From assembly GCA_023375785.1 (NCBI GenBank), contig SZWC01001518.1:134793-198792 (forward strand): DNA of 64,000 bases, written 5' to 3'. The position numbers and the translations under genes were made by a program. The notes beneath the pieces are model-generated. The model was not told the origin of the DNA. It saw only the letters and a program-made list of their open reading frames with translations, and made no database searches. Every line of letters begins with the position of its first letter. Position 1 is the first letter of the stretch. Source of the DNA: Penium margaritaceum (Eukaryota; Streptophyta; Zygnematophyceae; Desmidiales; Peniaceae). Below, piece after piece: positions 58,301-64,000 of the stretch.

Positions 58301-61300
58301 CCCAATTGGTACATAAGATATCATCATGACCTTTAGTTTTCTATTGAAGTCAACTCTTCAGTGTCTTTTCAATGTCAAGGAAAATGGACATCCAAGTTGC
58401 TTTTTACCTAGTAGTAGCTATTTTCAACACCTTAGCCTCCATAGTTAGTTTTGCAGTTACTCATGGCGTATTACAAGCACCTCGCCACCTTAAGTTTTGG
58501 TTGACATCAGGTTGCTGAAGAAAGGTTGTATTAATACTTGAGGAGCCAAGTTCCATATAGTGGAAAAAGGCTTTGGATTCAAATTCCTGCAGTTCATGCT
58601 TTGTGGTTGTGTATTCACACACTGTCTACTTTTGTAGCTCAGCCCTTAACATTACAAGCTAATGTAATTGGATGCACCTCCTACAAATGGATGAATACTT
58701 CATAGTGCATGAATGTAAGTATAATAGCAGTTTACTATGATTTTTGCGGTAAGAGTTGACTTCAAGTGTGATGGGTGAAATTTGGTTGCCCCAAAATACC
58801 ACACTTGTAGATGAATCCATGCATATACATCAACGTTATATGGTCGAATTTTAAAATGTTCTTATGGTTGATTTTTTTTTTAAAATCCGTTGTTTTATTT
58901 CTTGAGTGATCCCATCCATAATTGACAAATTGTCACAAAGTATCTATGCCAAGAAAAATCCTTTAACAATACAAACATTTTAAAACAAACATGAAAACAT
59001 GGAAGGCAAAAGAGATGAATTATATCGTGCAAACATGGTTAAATACTTGAAACAAGTTCAACATTATGATGTGAAGAGAAAGATTAATGAATGATGTTGT
59101 GGTTTTCTCTACACTTGAAAAACGTTTCACATAATGATTTGACTATCTTTTTTCAAAGTTCCTTATGAAAATTCCATACCCACAAAAGAAGGTGATGTGT
59201 TGAGTCAAAGGAGTCTCTTCATACACTTAATCATCAACAATATACGTTCACAAATTTGGAAACTTTTCATAGTTTTCTAAAAATTTCAAAATGGTCAAAC
59301 TATTTCTTCAACCTGCATCAATAGTAGAAAACGTTTCTTTATCATTTTAAAATTTAGTTTTCAAATTTGGAAATTCGCCCATGTTCTCAACAACCTTAAA
59401 AATAACGCATGAATCACCCCTATAACCAACACATAAATTTGGAAAATAGCATTAAAAACAACATAAACCATAATAATATTGATTAACATAACTCGTGCAT
59501 GAAGTGTGACTCAAATATTCAAAGAAAAAAAAAAGCAAATTGTACAACAATATGTTTGACATTTGTCACTACTCATTCATCATTAAAAATAACAAGGAAA
59601 GCTTGATTTGTGTCCATTACAATATTTTAATAAATTTTCACTATTAAGCACATTGATTGGAATTGATTTAGGAGACCATTCCTACTCATTTAATAATACT
59701 TGAAGTCTACCTTTGATAGATTTTTAAAACCATAACAAAACATGTACGAAATTTAGTAAATTTATAAAACTATTTTTCTATCAATTTGAAGAGATTAATT
59801 AAAATTTTGAAGAGCAATGTCATCAAAACTTTGCCTTCATATTTTCAGGGTATTTTTCTTTCATATTTGCTTTGTTTTAGGAGACAACAGAAATATGATG
59901 AGTTCCTTTTGTTTGTGAAGTATGACGTCACTTTTTATTGCCATTTCTGGACAAGAAATTGTTTAAGAGAAGAAACTTTCTTCAACTTTGTAGGTGCAAA
60001 GCCAATAAATCCAATAAATTGTTATGACAAGAGTTATCTTTTAATCATCTCATATGTGGAAAGGTTCTCATAATAAGCACTTGTACCTACTCAGGTCTCG
60101 AACATTAGAATTAAAATTCTTTTTTTTCATTAGAATGTTTTTCATGTAGATAATTTTCTAAGAGACCCATTACAATGAGACCATTTTTACTGGTTGGAGG
60201 ATAGTGAAGAAAAGTTTGCCCTCAAACTTCAAGAATATGTAGAAGAGGCATTTGTGTACTAAGGAGCTATGGTTTACTACCTCTCTTGTGCAATTAGTGC
60301 AAGAAGAAAACCTCCTTCAATGCTATGTAATGATGGAACCTTAAGCCACGAAGTTGTGAATGGCAATGAGAGAGAAAAGTGGTTTGATGGTGAAGTGAAC
60401 ATTAAGAAAAAAGGGGATTATAATGTCAAAAATGACGTATCTTTTGGTCATTTGTTCGAGAAAATTACAAACCAGCTTCAATGATGCATATGGCTAACTG
60501 TGTACTGGGGATGAGGGTGACATTGGCATGATTGAAAATGATTCGGGGAGCAAAATCACTCCATGAATTTTTATTGAATGATGTCTTATCTATGATAGTT
60601 TCTGGGTATGGTAGGATTGGCACATGTAAGAGGAAGGGAGTTACAAAAACAAAAAATAATGGGAAGGCCCTATTTTTACAACTTTTAATTAATCACACTC
60701 ATCAAAGAGAAGATCCCTTCTTGGGTCGTCAACGACATTCATGAAATTTCAAGGACCAATATTGGCCTTGTAAGGTCTTCCTCACAACATCTGAGGCAAC
60801 ATCAAGTAGAGAGATGCGAAAAAATTTCCTCCACCTTTTACCCCAGTCATAGAATTATACCAATTCCATGACCATTCCCTCCCATCGTCCTGATTTAAAA
60901 AAAAATTAAGAGAGGTTAGGGAGTTTGAATTTACTTGTTTCATCTCTTATGCATAAAAAATCAACACTTGCTGTCACCAAGTGAGACAAAGTTGCTAGTA
61001 ACAAAAAGTTTTCATTGCCAAGTTTGGGTAAAAATCTTGTCTTGGTTCTTTTTCCACTTAGCAATGCCTGTAAAAATGAGAGTTTTTTTAGGTTTGATAC
61101 TCAAATCATTGTTTCCTCCTCATTTGTGATGCCATTTGAGTTTTCTCAAGTTTGTTGTCACAAATTAGCTAAGAACAAGAGAGTAGTAGTTGCCTGTTGT
61201 CACAGGCACGGCATGATGGGGTCGTGTTATTGTGCATGCCATTATATAGCCCAAAGCCTTCATCGTTAGGCGTTTATTGGTTGGATGGCCATGACCTTTC

Positions 61301-62220
61301 TTCTTTTTCTCCGCTATTTATGCATATCATGAGCAAGCATGATTTTAGGTTGGGCTCCTTTGTTTTTTTACCGATTCAGGGAGGATGACAGTTACACTTT
61401 GCATTTGATGGGTTTCCAAGCCTGTAGACCCGATTGTAAAGGCTTACCTTGCATTCAAATTTTCCTTTATTTTCCTTGCGCCCTTGACTGTTGAATTTGG
61501 TAGAGGATTCTGGGTTAATCACATCACGGAGTACATTTGCAGTAACGTCATGCAAATGCTCACAACTCATCTTTTCATGACGTACTCTTCAAGATTGGGA
61601 CCATCTATTCAGATTTGATTGAGTTTTCAATTATGGTATGATTTCTTTTTGAATATTCTATTTTGGTGATGGCCATGAAACGAGCATTGTTGATCTTGTA
61701 TGATCGCACAAAAGGGCATGATTTATTTGAGGTATGGAATGGCGAAGGGCTCCCTTACTGTAACGTCTTGGTTGAAAAAGTGATTTTTGTGATTTCTCAA
61801 GAGGAACATTTTCTTAATTTTCTAGAAGTATCATAGATAAAAGAACACACAATTGTTTTGTGTTATCAAATAAAAAATCAACCCACCCTTCCTTCCTTTT
61901 CTTGGAGCTCCATTTTGTTGGTATGTAGGCAACCACTTAGAATCCTTAAATTCTTTCTAGTGATGTCATATCATGGAGGTCACAAACCCAACTCTTGCAA
62001 TTGTTCTTTTCGTTCGTGAATTGAGAAATATCTGGCGCAAAAATTCAGGTCATGTCATCGCTGGAGATAACTTTTGATTCTTGTAGACCTGAAGTGAATG
62101 CACCCATTTGTGGCTGGCCGATTAACAGAATTTTGTTAGCCCTTGTTTCTTGCAGAATAGCCCGCCTCTAAATGCAAATTATACACAGTCCCTGGCAACC
62201 GTAGCTTCCTTCTTGAACAA
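52301..62220. other. AT-rich gene-poor block
   Basis: About 10 kb, visibly AT-rich, most strongly at 53.0-54.9 kb. No frame exceeds about 100 codons and no conserved domain is clear. A single N lies at 54908. Pyrimidine-rich sequence occupies 56200-56560. At about 58420-58240 the minus strand has a faint LINE-RT-like phrase (IFLDIEKTLKS), too weak to annotate. No long simple repeat, organelle gene or tRNA was seen. The base composition differs sharply from the GC-rich sequence that follows at 62.2 kb. Confidence 0.55.
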
Positions 62221-62309
62221 TTGATCGGACGGAGATGGAGTCCAGGGCAACCGACAAGAAGTCAATGGCAAGATAGCTGTCCGCCGGTTACATCTTGGTT
62301 TTTCGCTCA

Positions 62310-62561
62310 TTACCGTCCACGACAACTGGCGGTTAAAGCGAACGAGCGTTCCAACTTATCACTGAGGCCGACATGCGCGAAGCCTTGCCGAAGGCCGTTG
62401 ACCACGTCAGCAGGGTTTGTCAACAAGGTTACGTCAGCTCTGTGTTCACCCGGCAATATCGTCTCGGCTATGGCATGCAATCCAAACGACCCTTCAACCT
62501 TGGACTCTGTCGTTTTCGCATTGTCCTCTTTTGCCAGACAACTGTAGATGACTGCAGCCAT
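62310..62561 (-). CDS. Possible 5' exon, unknown protein
   Basis: An 83-codon frame starting MAAVIYSCLAKEDNAKTTES and ending TASCRGR. It stops exactly where a GTAATG splice-donor-like sequence begins (about 62312), so the stop may lie in an intron. The composition is protein-like and the region is GC-richer than the block to its left. I do not recognise the family and no downstream exon was identified, so this may be chance. Confidence 0.25.
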   Translation of the reverse strand: MAAVIYSCLAKEDNAKTTESKVEGSFGLHAIAETILPGEHRADVTLLTNPADVVNGLRQGFAHVGLSDKLERSFALTASCRGR

Positions 62562-62917
62562 ACGAAGGGGGATTTTGCATGGGGCCAGGTTTGGACGCCA
62601 CAGTGTGTCCTGACGAATATGGGCCAGGCACCCTTCGTTTCTCCCTCATGCATTGCATCGAGGGATGCCACGCATGGCACCCTTAAATGGAGCGCTTGCC
62701 CAGGGAGCGTGTTGACGTCACACCTGCCTCTCCCTTGTGCGAATGTGACGTCCTCCGGCATGCGACGCCTACCTGCAGCCAAAAACGGCAGTCCCAACGG
62801 AGGTTGGGACGCCGTCGGTGCGTAGCCGCCCACCCCCCCATACCGTCGCCGGTTAACGTTGACACGGCGCTTCGTGGCGGACGCCATGGAAACGCGGGAG
62901 GGGAACGAGCGCACGGT
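62562..62917. other. GC-rich, no gene assigned
   Basis: Overlapping frames on both strands, typical of GC-rich DNA. None has recognisable content. Confidence 0.3.
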
Positions 62918-63202
62918 CATGGGCCGTACCTGGGATTCGATGAATAGGCAGCGCCTATCGACGCCACTCAACTTTCGAGGTTCCTTTTAGGGGATTCTTC
63001 CCTGAAATGCCTTCTGAATTGCGGATTGGAAGGTCGAAAAATGGTTCGATAGCTGAAAACCGACTTATATGACTCATCAACCACATGTCCTTCATATTCA
63101 ATCGTAATGTCGAGAATAATTTCATGCTGACGTTATTTTTGCCTTTCAACTGAGAAGCGTCGTTAGGCGCTGCCTTTTCATCGAATCCCAGGCACGGCCA
63201 TG
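62918..63202. mobile_element. MITE-like inverted repeat (~285 bp)
   Basis: The left arm 62918-62966 and right arm 63157-63202 are inverted copies: CATGGGCCGTACCTGGGATT / CGATGAATAGGCAGCGCCTA against, on the opposite strand, CATGGCCGTGCCTGGGATTC / GATGAAAAGGCAGCGCCTAA. The ~190-bp centre is AT-richer and has no coding frame. This is the form of a small non-autonomous DNA element. No target duplication could be fixed. Confidence 0.6.
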
Positions 63203-64000
63203 GGTTGTGGACTTGGAAACGCGTTTTCGCCCATCCATTCCCTGACGTCAGAAACGGCTGGTTTGCGATGGTAATATGGAACGTAGTCTGAAAAGCACTT
63301 AATATATTTTTGGCACATCATCTAAGCTAATTTTCACATCATTCGCTCTGGCTGAGGGGATCCCGTCCATGTAGAGAGGGACGGACAATCCGACGCTCGA
63401 GAGCCCTAATCCCCTGCCCTCAAATGGCAACTGTCCTCTCACACCGCAATTCGACGACGCAACAAATCATTCGATTGTGTCGTGTACCCTGAGATCCAAG
63501 AGTCATAGGCGTAACGGCCGCCAGACGGCAATGACTCGGCCGTCACACATGGTTGTAGATGTCTGGAGAGGCCTCCGATACCTTTCTTTCTTGCATTCGA
63601 GCCGTCGATCATACGATGAATCATTCTGACTTTTCGTTTTTATGAAGTCATTGAGTAAAGGGTCGTTGAGCACGCGTTTCGCAGTCACCCTTTCCCAGCC
63701 GTTGGCCATGGCCCGTAACAATGGCCCGAAAACGAGCACTTTGGTGGTAATGCAGTGCAAACGGACCACCACCAGCCACTCCGCCCGTCGACATCCGGGG
63801 ACTGAGCCATCCGCGCCCCTGCCGACGCGCCAGCCGGCCCCTCGAGATTATACACGGCAGGCCTGCGCCATTGCCGCGAATGTCTGACAAGTAGGCGACG
63901 GCGAGCACGGATGTACTGCTGCTGTCGCAGGCACATCCGGCTCCGCTGCCGCAGTTGGTGCACGTCGCCTCCGTACAAAGCTTCTCGTCCGCACCGCCTT
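63203..64000. other. No gene assigned
   Basis: Frames of 80-97 codons overlap on both strands between 63.5 and 63.98 kb. One minus-strand stretch (GPLLRAMANGWERVTAKRVL, ~63710-63650) looks protein-like but has no recognisable family and no supporting splice structure. Confidence 0.3.

Noticed and set aside
58240-58420. Possible LINE reverse transcriptase remnant on the minus strand
   Set aside because: Only one short phrase (IFLDIEKTLKS) resembles the LINE motif and flanking motifs are absent. A translated search would decide.

Overview
The window looks like nuclear DNA from a plant-lineage (streptophyte) eukaryote. The evidence is a Ty1/copia element, several Ty3/gypsy pieces with initiator-Met-tRNA-type primer sites, and three Mutator-like (MULE) transposase genes with short GT-AG introns of about 90-100 bp. 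The species cannot be fixed by reading alone; a charophyte-like or bryophyte/lycophyte-like genome would fit. I found no confidently assignable host gene, tRNA or rRNA. Nearly everything recognisable is transposon or satellite.

Layout. 1-4.1 kb: 5' half of a minus-strand Ty3/gypsy element (broken gag, leader, primer site, LTR with a hairpin cluster), disturbed by unmerged contig ends and an apparently misplaced RNase H contig. 4.7-5.4 kb: older minus-strand gypsy pol remnant. 8.8-9.4 kb: cluster of repeated 15-bp palindromes. 10.3-14.9 kb: two copies of one LTR family facing away from each other, each followed by a hairpin-rich ~60-bp minisatellite in its internal region, with a decayed gypsy reverse transcriptase between them. 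16.3-20.7 kb: MULE-1. 21.2-25.4 kb: copia element cut off just after its YVDD motif. 25.4-33.6 kb: MULE-2, framed by arrays of a ~30-bp palindromic motif. 34.0-35.7 kb: pogo-like DDE gene broken off near a 2-kb GACA/GATA array, which flips to its complement at about 37.83 kb. 39.6-42.4 kb: related TGCC/TACC-type array. 42.7-47.2 kb: non-autonomous LTR element with no pol. 48.2-50.4 kb: MULE-3 on the minus strand, next to another GACA array. 52-62 kb: AT-rich, gene-poor block. 62.9-63.2 kb: MITE-like inverted repeat.

The most interesting signal is in the MULEs. MULE-1 and MULE-2 are diverged from each other, yet both carry downstream of the transposase (a) a cysteine-rich segment and (b) a small tryptophan-rich reading frame on the opposite strand, facing the transposase. 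The shared W..G.R.PSPRP..WEPW pattern argues that this convergent gene was under selection. The layout recalls mudrA/mudrB of maize MuDR, though I can claim no sequence relation to mudrB.

All four sizeable joins (N at 503/975, 1529, 21519-21591 and 51093-51143) are flanked by apparently exact direct repeats of 157-224 bp. These look like unmerged contig overlaps, so the sequence there is duplicated in the assembly rather than in the genome.
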